Source: Microvirga puerhi
GTDB lineage: Bacteria > Pseudomonadota > Alphaproteobacteria > Rhizobiales > Beijerinckiaceae
Direction: 5' to 3'
DNA: 64,000 nt
Assembly (NCBI RefSeq): GCF_020089865.1
Contig: NZ_JAIRBM010000002.1
Coordinates: 124,001 to 188,000 of the forward strand
The translations under genes and the position numbers were made by a program. Shown here one piece after another: positions 28,241 to 36,475 of the stretch. The stretch's first letter is position 1. Every line of letters starts with the position of its first letter. The notes under the pieces were generated by a model. It did not search any database and had not been told where the DNA came from. It saw only the letters and a list, made by a program, of their open reading frames with translations.

Positions 28241-29146
28241 ATGGCCCGCCGTTTCGTTACCCTCGACGTCTTCACGCATCGTTCGTTCGCAGGCAATCCG
28301 CTTGCCGTGGTTCTCGAGGCCGAGGGTCTCGACACGCCAGCCATGCAGGCGATTGCCCGCGAGTTCAACCTCTCCGAGACGGTTTTCGTCCTGCCTCCGG
28401 ACGATCCGCGCCAGCGGGCGGACATCCGCATCTTCACCCCGGCACGCGAGCTGCCCTTTGCGGGGCATCCGACCGTCGGAACCGCCGTGCTCCTGGCCCT
28501 GCTCGATCAGGACGGAGAGCCGGGAGCCGCAGCGTTCGGCTTGAAGGAGAATGTCGGCATCGTGCCGTGTGCCGTGGAGATCGCGAGCAAGAGCGAAGGG
28601 CGCGCCCGCTTCAAGCTGCCCCGGCTTCCGTTCGCATGGGGCGAGGGCAAGGAGACGAGCGACTGCGCCTGGGCGCTCGGCCTCGATCCGAAGGAGATCG
28701 GCTTCGAGCGCCACGTCCCGAGCCGCCATTCGGCTGGCGTGGCCTACGATCTGGTGCCGGTCGCCTCGCTCGAGATACTGGCACGCGCGAAGCCGCATGC
28801 GGAGGCCTTCAACAAGACCTTCGCCGACAGCGATCATCCGGCGGCCTATGTCTATACGCGGATATCAGGCGTTGAGGGGCTGCGCTTCCGGGCGCGGATG
28901 TTCGGCCCTGGCATGGGTGTCGCCGAGGACCCGGCGACCGGTTCGGCCGCCGCCGCCTTCGCCGGCGCGCTGATGCAATGCGAGCCTCTTGGCGATGGCG
29001 AGCATGACATCATGATCGAGCAGGGTGTCGAGATGGGGAGGCCGAGCGAGATTGCACTTCAGATGACGATCAAAGGGGGAGCGCTTGTCTCTGCCGAAAT
29101 CGGCGGTCACGCCGTCGTCGTGAGCCGCGGCGAGATCGTGGCATGA
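28241..29146 (+). CDS. PhzF family isomerase/epimerase
   Basis: A 301-residue PhzF-type protein with two similar halves. The start [28 protein letters not shown], the catalytic Glu in [14 protein letters not shown], and the [16 protein letters not shown] and [16 protein letters not shown] glycine loops that lie across the active site are all present. The substrate of most non-phenazine members is unknown, and no phenazine genes are here. It is translationally linked to the NUDIX gene by a 4-base overlap. A paralogue lies in the island at 41983. Confidence 0.9.
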   Translation: MARRFVTLDVFTHRSFAGNPLAVVLEAEGLDTPAMQAIAREFNLSETVFVLPPDDPRQRADIRIFTPARELPFAGHPTVGTAVLLALLDQDGEPGAAAFGLKENVGIVPCAVEIASKSEGRARFKLPRLPFAWGEGKETSDCAWALGLDPKEIGFERHVPSRHSAGVAYDLVPVASLEILARAKPHAEAFNKTFADSDHPAAYVYTRISGVEGLRFRARMFGPGMGVAEDPATGSAAAAFAGALMQCEPLGDGEHDIMIEQGVEMGRPSEIALQMTIKGGALVSAEIGGHAVVVSRGEIVA

Positions 29147-29895
29147 GAAGGGAATTGGCAATTACGCATGTGAGGCGCGTCGAGGCGACCTGCGAGCCGT
29201 TCACCTGGCGCTGGGCCGAAGAGCACCGCGATGCCATCGCCGAGAACTGGCGGCGTCGCGTGTCAGCGAAGCCTAAGATGTTCAACGGCAAGGTTCTTCT
29301 CGTGAGCCAGATCTCGGTGACGCCGGATGTCTGCCGCAACGTCTATTTCGAGACCGACTACGCCAATCTCGTCGCCTGGATCGATATGGGGCACCCAGAT
29401 CCCACGGTCGCCAATGGATTCGCTATGGCGGCGTTGCGTGGCTCAGACGGCGCCTTCATCTGCGGCGTCATGAGCCATGATACCGTGAATGGCGGGCGGG
29501 TGTACTTTCCGGCAGGGACGCCGGACCGGTCGGATCTGCTCCCCGACGGCACGGTCGATCTCGCCTCAAGCCTCACCCGCGAGCTCGCTGAGGAAACCGG
29601 CCTCCTGGATGATGACTATCGGGTTTCAGATGAATGGGTGGTCGTGGAGCGCTGGCCGGCCCTTGCCGTCATGCGCTTTGCGACGATGAACGTGCCGGCT
29701 GCGGAAGGCGCGGAGATGATCCGCGCCAGAATCGCGACGCAGGAGCATCCGGAGCTCAGTGACGTTCGGGTCATCCGCGGCATGGATGACATCGATCCGA
29801 AAGCGATGCCGCTCTTTCTCCAGTCCTTTCTGCGGTGGAGCTTTTCAGCGGATCCGGCCGTCAGCGATAGCCATGCCGGGCTTTGGTCGCGTTGA
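29143..29895 (+). CDS. NUDIX hydrolase
   Basis: A 250-residue protein with a NUDIX domain at about 100-220. The helix of the Nudix box is LTRELAEETGLL (RExxEExG intact), but the upstream half (GTVDLASSLTREL) lacks the usual first Glu, so the box is partly degenerate. The N-terminal 100 residues (RRVEATCEPFTWRWAEEHRDAIAENWRRR) are an extension typical of this Rhizobiales subgroup. It probably cleaves a nucleotide-diphosphate compound; substrate unknown. Its 3' end overlaps the convergent lipoprotein gene by 35 bases. Confidence 0.82.
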   Translation: MRRELAITHVRRVEATCEPFTWRWAEEHRDAIAENWRRRVSAKPKMFNGKVLLVSQISVTPDVCRNVYFETDYANLVAWIDMGHPDPTVANGFAMAALRGSDGAFICGVMSHDTVNGGRVYFPAGTPDRSDLLPDGTVDLASSLTRELAEETGLLDDDYRVSDEWVVVERWPALAVMRFATMNVPAAEGAEMIRARIATQEHPELSDVRVIRGMDDIDPKAMPLFLQSFLRWSFSADPAVSDSHAGLWSR

Positions 29896-30193
29896 CCATC
29901 CGGATCGCTTCCGCGTCGCGGCCAGCGGCGCAGGCGCTATCCGCCTGAGCCAGGTCCTTCTCGACGCCGTTATAGACCGACTGGTTGACATGACCCATGG
30001 ACAGGTCGTTGTCCATGACGGCGCGATAACGGGCGATCTCTCCCTGGCAGCCCGTGCCTTCGGGCATCCGGAAGCTCGTCGGCGTCACCGTCAGGGTCGC
30101 GGCTGACGGGGCAGAGGCCGTTGTCTGGTTGCAGGCCGCCAGCGACAGTGCAGCCACACCGGCCAGGCAAAGGATACGGAAATCGATCGGCAT
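29861..30193 (-). CDS. Small outer-membrane/periplasmic lipoprotein
   Basis: A 110-residue protein with a lipoprotein signal peptide: MPIDFRILCLAGVAALSLAACNQ, where LAAC is the lipobox and Cys21 would be lipidated. The mature part (about 90 residues) is mostly helical, with Cys at GCQGEIARYRAV and ADSACAAGRD that might form a disulfide. No named family is recognised. It is expected at the outer membrane or periplasmic face. The ATG at 30193 places the signal correctly. Confidence 0.75.
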   Translation of the reverse strand: MPIDFRILCLAGVAALSLAACNQTTASAPSAATLTVTPTSFRMPEGTGCQGEIARYRAVMDNDLSMGHVNQSVYNGVEKDLAQADSACAAGRDAEAIRMVNATKARHGYR

Positions 30194-30533
30194 TGATATG
30201 AGCTCCCCTTGTGCTTCGCCCTTTCGGGCGTCGTATCCCACATAGAGCAAAGTTCACTGAAGGGGATGCAGGGGAGGAAAAGGTCCTGATACCCGCCTTT
30301 AGATCGCAGGCCGGTGCCTCTACAGAGCTTCGATTGTGAAAGTTATTTGAAGTTCTGATGACAGTATCGTTCTTCAATGGTGCGAGCTTACGGCAGAATA
30401 AGCATAGTATATACATTAAAAATATTTCTGTAAGTGCGGGTAAAATAAGTAATTCCTAGTCGGCTACGTTTAACCGACGAGTAGGGTATTGATACGCACA
30501 AGTGACCAGGGTAACGACACCTGGAAAAATCTG
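30194..30533. other. Intergenic region, AT-rich, no gene seen
   Basis: 340 bases between the divergent lipoprotein and chemoreceptor genes. The part around 30400-30460 is AT-rich and may hold promoters. I see no ORF with a start signal, repeat or terminator. Confidence 0.5.
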
Positions 30534-31376
30534 ATGAAATTTAGTCTGCGCACCAAGTTCGCTGCCGTGATTGGTTTGGTAGGGCTCGCCGCTCTCTGTC
30601 TCGCGGGATTCAGTCAGCTTCAGATGGATCGTGAGTATCAGCGGGCCGGTGCCGTCGAAGCGGCCTGGAACGGCGCCCTGCAGGCTCGGACACTGGCCTT
30701 TGCCATCGAGCATGCCGTAGTGATGGCCCATGCGGTCTACAGTGCCGAGGACAAGGATGACGCGCGGTCGAAGTTTCAGTCGCTTGCGACGGCGCTCGAG
30801 GCCATTGAACACCTCAGGCCGCCATTCCTGTCGTGGCTCGATGTGGCGGCGCGCTCCCTGACGGAGGCGACGCAGGAAATTGGCTCCGTCGTTGACCTCA
30901 TCACCGGCATCGCTGCCCAGACGAACCTTCTCGCCCTGAATGCCACGATTGAGGCTGCCCGGGCCGGCGCTGCCGGTCGCGGCTTCGCCATTGTCGCTCA
31001 CGAGGTGAAAGCACTCGCGACCCAGACCGGCCAGATTGCGGACCAGATCCGTGCGATCAGCGCAGCAGCGAATGCCACCATCCAGGCGATTGCCAAGACA
31101 GGAGAGACGATCAAGCGGATCAATGTCATCGCCACAGCGGTGGCGGCAGCGGCCGGCGAGCAGCAGGAAGCCACGCTGCAGATCGCCGAGAGCGTCGCCG
31201 GAGCTGTTTCCGCTACTCAGGAGATGGCCGATGGCCTCGCCTCGGTACGGGAAGTCGCCGCGTCGAATGACGCCATGGCTGGGAATGTTCTCACGGTATC
31301 GGCCCATCTGGCGGGGACCTCGCAGGAGCTAGGTCGTGAAATCACCGCTTTTCTGGCTCGCGTCAGGGCTGCGTAA
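30534..31376 (+). CDS. Internally deleted methyl-accepting chemotaxis protein
   Basis: A 280-residue chemoreceptor-like protein, roughly half the usual length. Residues 1-30 form a membrane segment ([20 protein letters not shown]), then about 65 residues of ligand-domain sequence run to LRPPFLSWL. From [70 protein letters not shown] onward it is the methyl-accepting signalling domain with the conserved hairpin tip. The rest of the sensor domain, the second membrane helix and the HAMP domain are missing. As built, the signalling domain would lie on the wrong side of the membrane, so it is likely non-functional. The frame remains open. Confidence 0.8.
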   Translation: MKFSLRTKFAAVIGLVGLAALCLAGFSQLQMDREYQRAGAVEAAWNGALQARTLAFAIEHAVVMAHAVYSAEDKDDARSKFQSLATALEAIEHLRPPFLSWLDVAARSLTEATQEIGSVVDLITGIAAQTNLLALNATIEAARAGAAGRGFAIVAHEVKALATQTGQIADQIRAISAAANATIQAIAKTGETIKRINVIATAVAAAAGEQQEATLQIAESVAGAVSATQEMADGLASVREVAASNDAMAGNVLTVSAHLAGTSQELGREITAFLARVRAA

Positions 31377-31561
31377 TCCGGGCGATGGGCGCATGGCGGC
31401 GGTTTCGGGTCCGGAACGATAGCGAATGCAGGGACGACGGATTCGTGCGCGGTCAAACCGCCCAAGCTTTCATTTGTTTCAACCGCTTGCCTTCGGAGAA
31501 AAGCGTCGGTACAACGGGTCCGGACTGCGACGGACGCGGTCTTCAGGAGGAATGGGACGCG

Positions 31562-31657
31562 ATGTTCATCGGCTCCCACAGCGCCAGGACGATCGGCACC
31601 GCTTCGGCGGCCGGTTCCGCGCGCCTCCTTGGTCTCCTTCTCCTTAGTCGCCCCTGA
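31562..31657 (+). CDS. leuA leader peptide
   Basis: A 31-residue frame ending in SARLLGLLLLSRP, so six of its last ten or so codons are Leu. It lies about 100 bases before leuA and has AGGAGG upstream, though 11 bases from the ATG. Such a Leu-run just before a leucine-biosynthetic gene is the pattern of a ribosome-mediated attenuator. The control structure is less clear than at ilvIH. Confidence 0.75.
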   Translation: MFIGSHSARTIGTASAAGSARLLGLLLLSRP

Positions 31658-31695
31658 GGGTCGGCTGGGCGCTGTCGCCTGGGCTCTCAGGGGTT
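31652..31695 (+). terminator. Candidate leuA attenuator structure
   Basis: CCCCTGAG (31651-31658), which contains the leader stop codon, can pair with CTCAGGGG (31686-31693) after an internal GC-rich segment. No convincing T-run follows, so it may work by pausing or translation instead of classical termination. Confidence 0.4.
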
Positions 31696-31753
31696 CGTGA
31701 AGAGAAACCAGCCTGGAGCGCCTATGCCGCTCACCCCGAGAAGGAAGAGATTG

Positions 31754-33316
31754 ATGACCGTTTCCCCCACTGCCGGCTCCTCCAAGGACCGCGTATTGAT
31801 CTTCGACACGACCCTGCGCGACGGCGAGCAATGCCCCGGCGCGACGATGACTCTGGAAGAGAAGCTGGAAGTGGCCGAGCTGCTCGACACCATGGGTGTC
31901 GATATCATCGAGGCTGGCTTTCCCATCGCTTCGAACGGCGATTTCGAAGCTGTGTCCCTCATTGCCAAGCAGGTGAAGCGGGCGACGGTTGCGGGTTTAG
32001 CTCGAGCTATCACGGCCGATATCGCACGGGCCGGTGAGGCGGTACGCGAAGCGCAGCGCCCGAGAATCCACACCTTCGTCTCCACATCGTCGATCCACTT
32101 GGCGCACCAGATGCGCAAGACCGAAGAAGAAGTGTTGGAGATCATCACCACCACGGTCGGCCAGGCGCGCAATCTGGTCGCGGACGTGGAATGGTCGGCC
32201 ATGGATGCCACGCGCACCGGAATTGAATATCTCTGCCGCTGCGTCGAGGCCGCCATCAAGGCCGGCGCCACGACGATCAATCTGCCCGACACGGTGGGCT
32301 ACGCGACGCCCGACGAGTACCGCGCCATGTTCCGCGCCGTCCGCGAGCGCGTCCCCAATGCCGACAGGGCGATCTTCTCCGCTCACTGCCACAACGATCT
32401 CGGTTTGGCCGTCGCCAATTCTCTTGCGGCACTGGAAGGCGGCGTGCGTCAGATCGAGTGCACGCTGAACGGCATCGGTGAGCGCGCCGGTAATGCCGCG
32501 CTGGAAGAGATCGTCATGGCGATCAAGACCCGCGGTGACGTGCTGCCCTACGAGACTGGCATCGAGTCCGCGATGCTGACCCGCGCCTCGAAGCTCGCAT
32601 CGGCTGCTACGTCCTTCCCGGTGCAGTACAACAAGGCCATCGTCGGCCGGAACGCCTTCGCGCACGAGAGCGGTATTCATCAGGACGGCATGCTCAAGCA
32701 TGCCCAGACCTATGAAATCATGACGCCGGAGAGCGTCGGCGTCACGAAGACCAGCCTCGTCATGGGCAAGCATTCGGGCCGCGCTGCCTTCCGCAACAAG
32801 CTGGACGAGCTGGGCTACAAGCTTTCCGACAACCAGTTCCAGGACGCCTTCGAGCGTTTCAAGGAACTCGCCGACCGCAAGAAGCACGTTTACGACGAGG
32901 ATATCGAGGCTCTGGTCGATCAGAACATTGCGATGGCTCATGATCGTATCAAGCTGGTCTCGCTCTCGATCGTCGCCGGCACGCGGGGCCCGCAGCGCGC
33001 CACCATGAAGCTCCAGGTCGATGACCGCATCATCACCGAAGAGCAGGAGGGCAACGGCCCGGTGGACGCCACGTTCAACGCCATCAAGGCACTGGTACCC
33101 CACGAGGCCGCGCTCGAACTCTATCAGGTTCACGCGGTGACCGAGGGAACCGACGCTCAGGCCGAGGTTTCGGTGCGCTTGTCCGCCGATGATCGCAGCG
33201 TGACGTCCCGCGCCGCCGATCCCGATACGCTGGTGGCCTCGGCCCAGGCTTATCTGGGCGCCCTCAACAAGCTCCTGAGCCGCGGCGCCCGTTTGCACGC
33301 GCAAGCTGCGGAATAG
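31754..33316 (+). CDS. leuA: 2-isopropylmalate synthase
   Basis: A 520-residue LeuA1-type enzyme condensing acetyl-CoA and 2-oxoisovalerate, the first committed step of leucine synthesis. The TIM barrel begins LIFDTTLRDGEQCPGATMTLEEKLEVAELLD and has the metal motif FSAHCHNDLGLAVANSLAALEGG; NAFAHESGIHQDGMLKH follows. The C-terminal 120 residues are the LeuA regulatory domain that senses leucine (SIVAGTRGPQRATMKLQVDD). The ATG at 31754 is preferred with AAGGAAGAG upstream. The 31-residue Leu-rich leader precedes it. Confidence 0.95.
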   Translation: MTVSPTAGSSKDRVLIFDTTLRDGEQCPGATMTLEEKLEVAELLDTMGVDIIEAGFPIASNGDFEAVSLIAKQVKRATVAGLARAITADIARAGEAVREAQRPRIHTFVSTSSIHLAHQMRKTEEEVLEIITTTVGQARNLVADVEWSAMDATRTGIEYLCRCVEAAIKAGATTINLPDTVGYATPDEYRAMFRAVRERVPNADRAIFSAHCHNDLGLAVANSLAALEGGVRQIECTLNGIGERAGNAALEEIVMAIKTRGDVLPYETGIESAMLTRASKLASAATSFPVQYNKAIVGRNAFAHESGIHQDGMLKHAQTYEIMTPESVGVTKTSLVMGKHSGRAAFRNKLDELGYKLSDNQFQDAFERFKELADRKKHVYDEDIEALVDQNIAMAHDRIKLVSLSIVAGTRGPQRATMKLQVDDRIITEEQEGNGPVDATFNAIKALVPHEAALELYQVHAVTEGTDAQAEVSVRLSADDRSVTSRAADPDTLVASAQAYLGALNKLLSRGARLHAQAAE

Positions 33317-33347
33317 CCGGGCCGCTGAGGCATCACTTTTTCAAATA

Positions 33348-33389
33348 CTCACATCTGGATCTCGGAATGCCCCGAGATCCAGATGTGAG
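33348..33389. repeat. 18-bp perfect inverted repeat between leuA and rcnA
   Basis: Arms 33348-33365 and 33372-33389 (CTCACATCTGGATCTCGG and its exact complement) are separated by six bases. It sits between the convergent ends of leuA and rcnA. No strong T-run is present on either side, so it is either an unusual bidirectional terminator or a repetitive palindromic element. Confidence 0.85.
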
Positions 33390-33406
33390 GCATGGGATCT
33401 CAACTC

Positions 33407-34513
33407 CTACGAGAGCATTGTCGCCGGAGCCGAAAGATCCACCACGCCCTGCACGAGCATGATCGTGCCGATTGCTGCAACGAGCCCGGCCGAGGCGAGC
33501 GGAAGGCGGCGGAGCACACGATCCGAGAAACTGATCCGTTTCGAGGCATGCTGCACGCCCCATGCGGCTGCGACGCCGACCGTCACCATGGTGATCGCCA
33601 GTCCGAGGCTGAAGGCGGCGACGGTGGCTGCGCCGAGTGTGACTTGTCCGAGCTGAAGGCAGATCAGCAGCACGGTGATCGAGGCCGGGCAGGGGATCAA
33701 TCCGCCGGTGATGCCGAAGAGTGCGATCTGCCAGGTCGTGACCTGATCGCCGTTGGTGGCGAGTTGGCGCGCGATCTGATCGGCATGTTCGCGTTCGTGA
33801 GCGTCTTCGTCAAAATGCGTATGGTGATGACCGTGCGCGTGCTCACTGAAGCTAAGCGCGTATGCATGGGCGTGATTGCCATGCGAAAGTCGCAGGCGAA
33901 CTGTGAACTCGTGCGGTTCCGGAATCTCCCTTAAGGATTCAAGATATCCTTCACGTTCGACGAAGCTGAACCGCTCACCCGAGCCATCTCCGCGATCGGT
34001 CTCGACGGCGACATCGGCGGTCTTCCATGTTTTGCCGCTCAGCGTACGCAGGCGCCAGCGGGGCGGCACGTTGTCCTCGAAGATCGAAAGCTCCACGGCG
34101 CCGTGGCCGGTATCGACGATCCGAGCCTCGTCGTGATGATGGTCGTGGGGACGTTGATGCCCAAACCAGCCGAGGCTGCGACCCGTGCGCCAGAGCATCC
34201 ACGCGGCGATGCTGAGGATGATCATTCCAGAGGCGATCAGCAACCACGCCTCGAAATGCGAATTCAGGATTTCGCGCCCAAGCGACAGGCCGAGCATGGC
34301 CACGATCCAGACGATCAGCGAATGGGAGAGAGCCGCGCAGATGCCGAGCAAAGTTGCTTGTGCGATGGTGCCGCGGATGGCGACGATGTAGGCCGCCATC
34401 ATCGTCTTTGAATGGCCGGGCTCCAGCCCATGCAGTGCGCCGAGGAGAACGGCAAGCGGCAGGTAGAGCCAACCGTTGCCGCCGGATTGGAGAATCTGGG
34501 CGATATCGGGCAT
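33407..34513 (-). CDS. rcnA: Nickel/cobalt efflux permease, RcnA type
   Basis: A 368-residue exporter of the NiCoT/RcnA family. N-terminal helices carry LLGALHGLEPGHSKTMMAAYIV, the His/Glu metal-entry motif of the family. A long, His-rich hydrophilic loop follows (HQRPHDHHHDEA and HAHGHHHTHFDEDAHEREHAD), then helices with GITGGLIPCPASITVLLICLQ. It exports Ni2+ and Co2+ across the inner membrane. An RcnR-type repressor gene lies seven bases upstream in the same direction, so the pair is autoregulated by metal. Confidence 0.92.
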   Translation of the reverse strand: MPDIAQILQSGGNGWLYLPLAVLLGALHGLEPGHSKTMMAAYIVAIRGTIAQATLLGICAALSHSLIVWIVAMLGLSLGREILNSHFEAWLLIASGMIILSIAAWMLWRTGRSLGWFGHQRPHDHHHDEARIVDTGHGAVELSIFEDNVPPRWRLRTLSGKTWKTADVAVETDRGDGSGERFSFVEREGYLESLREIPEPHEFTVRLRLSHGNHAHAYALSFSEHAHGHHHTHFDEDAHEREHADQIARQLATNGDQVTTWQIALFGITGGLIPCPASITVLLICLQLGQVTLGAATVAAFSLGLAITMVTVGVAAAWGVQHASKRISFSDRVLRRLPLASAGLVAAIGTIMLVQGVVDLSAPATMLS

Positions 34514-34520
34514 CGGGATC

Positions 34521-34787
34521 TCAAAGATACTTGGTCAGGGTCTTGAACTCTGCGAGAGCGGCTTTTGCCCCACGGCCGTTCTGGCCGGCGGCATCCTCTA
34601 GGCAATGGTCGATATGGTCCTGAATGAGCTCTCGCTTGGCGCCGGCGATCGCCTTTTCCACGGCATGAAGCTGCTGGGCGAGATCGGCACAGGGACGACC
34701 GGCCTCGATCATTTGAATGACGGAAGCGAGGTGGCCATGCGCCCGCTTGAGGCGCGCGATGATGTCGGGATGGCTTGCATGGATCAT
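34521..34787 (-). CDS. rcnR: CsoR/RcnR-family metal-sensing repressor
   Basis: An 88-residue all-helical repressor of the CsoR/RcnR family (RcnR or DmeR type). Likely metal ligands are His3 near the N-terminus, Cys33 in the EAGRPCADLAQQL segment, and His58, His61 and Cys62 in KRELIQDHIDHCLED. As a tetramer it binds GC-tract operators and leaves when Ni2+ or Co2+ binds. It is co-directional with rcnA and its start lies beside the palindrome at 34798. FrmR-like function is less likely given the exporter. Confidence 0.88.
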   Translation of the reverse strand: MIHASHPDIIARLKRAHGHLASVIQMIEAGRPCADLAQQLHAVEKAIAGAKRELIQDHIDHCLEDAAGQNGRGAKAALAEFKTLTKYL

Positions 34788-34797
34788 GTTGATGTCC

Positions 34798-34816
34798 TAT
34801 CCCCCCGGAGGGGATA
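34798..34816. promoter_or_regulatory. Operator of the rcnRA locus
   Basis: TATCCCC, spacer CCGGA, GGGGATA: perfect 7-base arms, 11 bases upstream of the rcnR start and between it and the divergent YqaA gene. RcnR/CsoR repressors bind G/C tracts flanked by inverted AT repeats, which this fits. Confidence 0.75.
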
Positions 34817-34875
34817 TTTCAAGGGAACGGGTGGAGGATGGCAATGATGGCGATTGTCGCGGTTCGGGTGAATTG

Positions 34876-35313
34876 ATGGAGCATGCGGCCGAATATGCCG
34901 GCCTGTTCGGTGTCGCCTTCCTGTCGGCGACGATTTTTCCATTTCAGTCCGAAGCGGTGCTGTTCGGCATGCTTCTCGCCGGGCGTTATCACGTAGGGAC
35001 ACTGCTCGTTGCGGCCAGCCTCGGCAATATCCTCGGCTCATGCCTCAATTGGCTCCTCGGGCGATTCATCTCTCGTTTCGAGGGACGACGCTGGTTTCCC
35101 GTCACCAAGGATCAAGTCGCCAGGGCAGAGCGCTGGTATCGCCGCTATGGGCGCTGGTCGCTGCTATTGTCATGGATGCCGGTCATCGGCGACCCGCTCA
35201 CCGTCGTCGCGGGCGTCCTGCGGGAGCCCTTCCTCGTCTTCGTCATCCTGATCGGAATAGCCAAGACTCTTCGATACTTGGCCGTCGCCGCGCTCGCACT
35301 CGGCTGGATGTAG
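34876..35313 (+). CDS. YqaA family membrane protein (DedA/VTT-like)
   Basis: A 145-residue membrane protein of the YqaA branch of the VTT/DedA superfamily: FLSATIFPFQSEAVLFGMLLAGRY, AASLGNILGSCLNWLLGRFISRFEGRRWFP, and RWYRRYGRWSLLLSWMPVIGDPLTVVAGVLREPFLVFVILIGIAKTLRY. Four hydrophobic segments are seen. It diverges from the rcnR-rcnA pair across the metal-operator palindrome, so it could be co-regulated by metal, although the family role is unknown. The ATG at 34876 fits the family N-terminus. Confidence 0.85.
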   Translation: MEHAAEYAGLFGVAFLSATIFPFQSEAVLFGMLLAGRYHVGTLLVAASLGNILGSCLNWLLGRFISRFEGRRWFPVTKDQVARAERWYRRYGRWSLLLSWMPVIGDPLTVVAGVLREPFLVFVILIGIAKTLRYLAVAALALGWM

Positions 35314-35454
35314 TTTCAGGTCTCTATGCGGCGGCAATTATCGGTGCGCAGCTGCAGATCACATCAGGGTTCGGGATTCCACGTGGCGCGTGTTGCGCCG
35401 ATCCCTCAAGCTCGCGCCGATCCTTCACCTTCGCGCGCCAGGCCCCGCCTGCCG

Positions 35455-35709
35455 TCAGCACCCGTTGCAAATGCCACGGTCGACGAGATTGTCGATCTCG
35501 CGGTTCATGCGGTCCATTTCGCCGTCGGCAACGGAATCGATCGACGAGAAGTCATTTCCAGGTTCGGTAAAGACCTCTCGTTCGAGTTGTCGCTGAGACG
35601 GGATCCGAATTTCTCCGGAGGCTGTGAACGGATCGGCGCCACGCTGCGCCGAGGTGGGTGCCGCAGCGATCATGACGCCGAGTATCGTCGCCAGAAACGC
35701 GAGCTTCAT
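35455..35709 (-). CDS. Small exported protein
   Basis: An 84-residue protein with a Sec signal peptide, MKLAFLATILGVMIAAAPTSAQ, cleaved probably after SAQ. The mature 62 residues are acidic and helical (SQRQLEREVFTEPGNDFSSIDSVADGEMDRMNREIDNLVDRGICNGC), ending in two Cys three residues apart. No family is recognised. It is likely periplasmic. The ATG at 35709 is preferred because it starts directly at the signal peptide. Confidence 0.7.
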   Translation of the reverse strand: MKLAFLATILGVMIAAAPTSAQRGADPFTASGEIRIPSQRQLEREVFTEPGNDFSSIDSVADGEMDRMNREIDNLVDRGICNGC

Positions 35710-35878
35710 GGTTCCTCTCCCTGGATAACGGAACATAGGATGCACCTCGGTTCATTTCCTGCATAGCGGCAGAGGCGTGCTTGATCGATGGGGACGAGGA
35801 CTGAACAAATTGCGACAGAGCGCCACTTTCTGCCCCGTGCGGGGCTCCTCTGGGTGAGCGGCGTATGTCAATGCGGGC

Positions 35879-36355
35879 TCACGAATGGTCGGGCACCGGG
35901 ATCGGCGCCATCGGCTTGATGTTCGACAGCACAAAGCTCGACCGCACGTCGGCCACGCCGGGAAGGGTGAGCAGGCGATTCATGGTGAACTCGCCGAAGC
36001 TCTCGATATCTCTTGCGACCGCATGGACGAGCAGATCGATCTCGCCTGCAAGGGCATGGCAGGCAATCACCTCTTCGTAGCCCTTCAGTCGTTCTACCAG
36101 CCGCGTGCGCCAGCCGGGCTCCGACTGTTCCAGCTTGATGAACACGAAGGCCTCGACGCCGAAGCCGAGGACCTTGCGGTTGACCATGGCACGGTAGCCC
36201 TCGATCACTCCGTCTTCCTCCAGAGCCTTCAGGCGCCGCAGGCACGGAGAAGCCGCGAGACCCACCTTTTCCGCGAGCGCGGAATTGGTGATGCGGCCAT
36301 CGCTCTGCAGGATGCGGAGAATACGACGGTCGGAAGGAGAGAGGGGGCGCTGCAT
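35879..36355 (-). CDS. Lrp/AsnC family transcriptional regulator
   Basis: A 158-residue leucine-responsive-regulator-type protein. The N-terminal winged helix is LSPSDRRILRILQSDGRITNSALAEKVGLAASPCLRRLKALEEDGVIEGYRA; the C-terminal RAM/ligand domain follows (LGFGVEAFVFIKLEQSEPGWRTRLVERLKGYEEVIACHALAGEIDLLVHAVARD). It is divergent from phhA, the usual arrangement in which the Lrp-type protein controls phenylalanine degradation. Start ATG at 36355 (MQRPLSPSD) has GAGG six bases before it; another ATG nine codons upstream is possible. Confidence 0.9.
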   Translation of the reverse strand: MQRPLSPSDRRILRILQSDGRITNSALAEKVGLAASPCLRRLKALEEDGVIEGYRAMVNRKVLGFGVEAFVFIKLEQSEPGWRTRLVERLKGYEEVIACHALAGEIDLLVHAVARDIESFGEFTMNRLLTLPGVADVRSSFVLSNIKPMAPIPVPDHS

Positions 36356-36369
36356 CGCTGCCTCATGTC

Positions 36370-36386
36370 GATTATGGGTCATTATC
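36370..36386. promoter_or_regulatory. Candidate operator between the Lrp gene and phhA
   Basis: GATTATGGGTCATTATC is an imperfect dyad (GATtAT/ATtATC arms) 15 bases upstream of the regulator start, in the intergenic region shared with phhA. It is a plausible Lrp-type site, inferred only. Confidence 0.35.
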
Positions 36387-36475
36387 TGACCTTAACGGGA
36401 CAAGAGTGGGAACAAAACGGCGAATCATGACGATAAGGGGGTGATATCCTCGGACCAGCACCAGAGGAGACGGCT

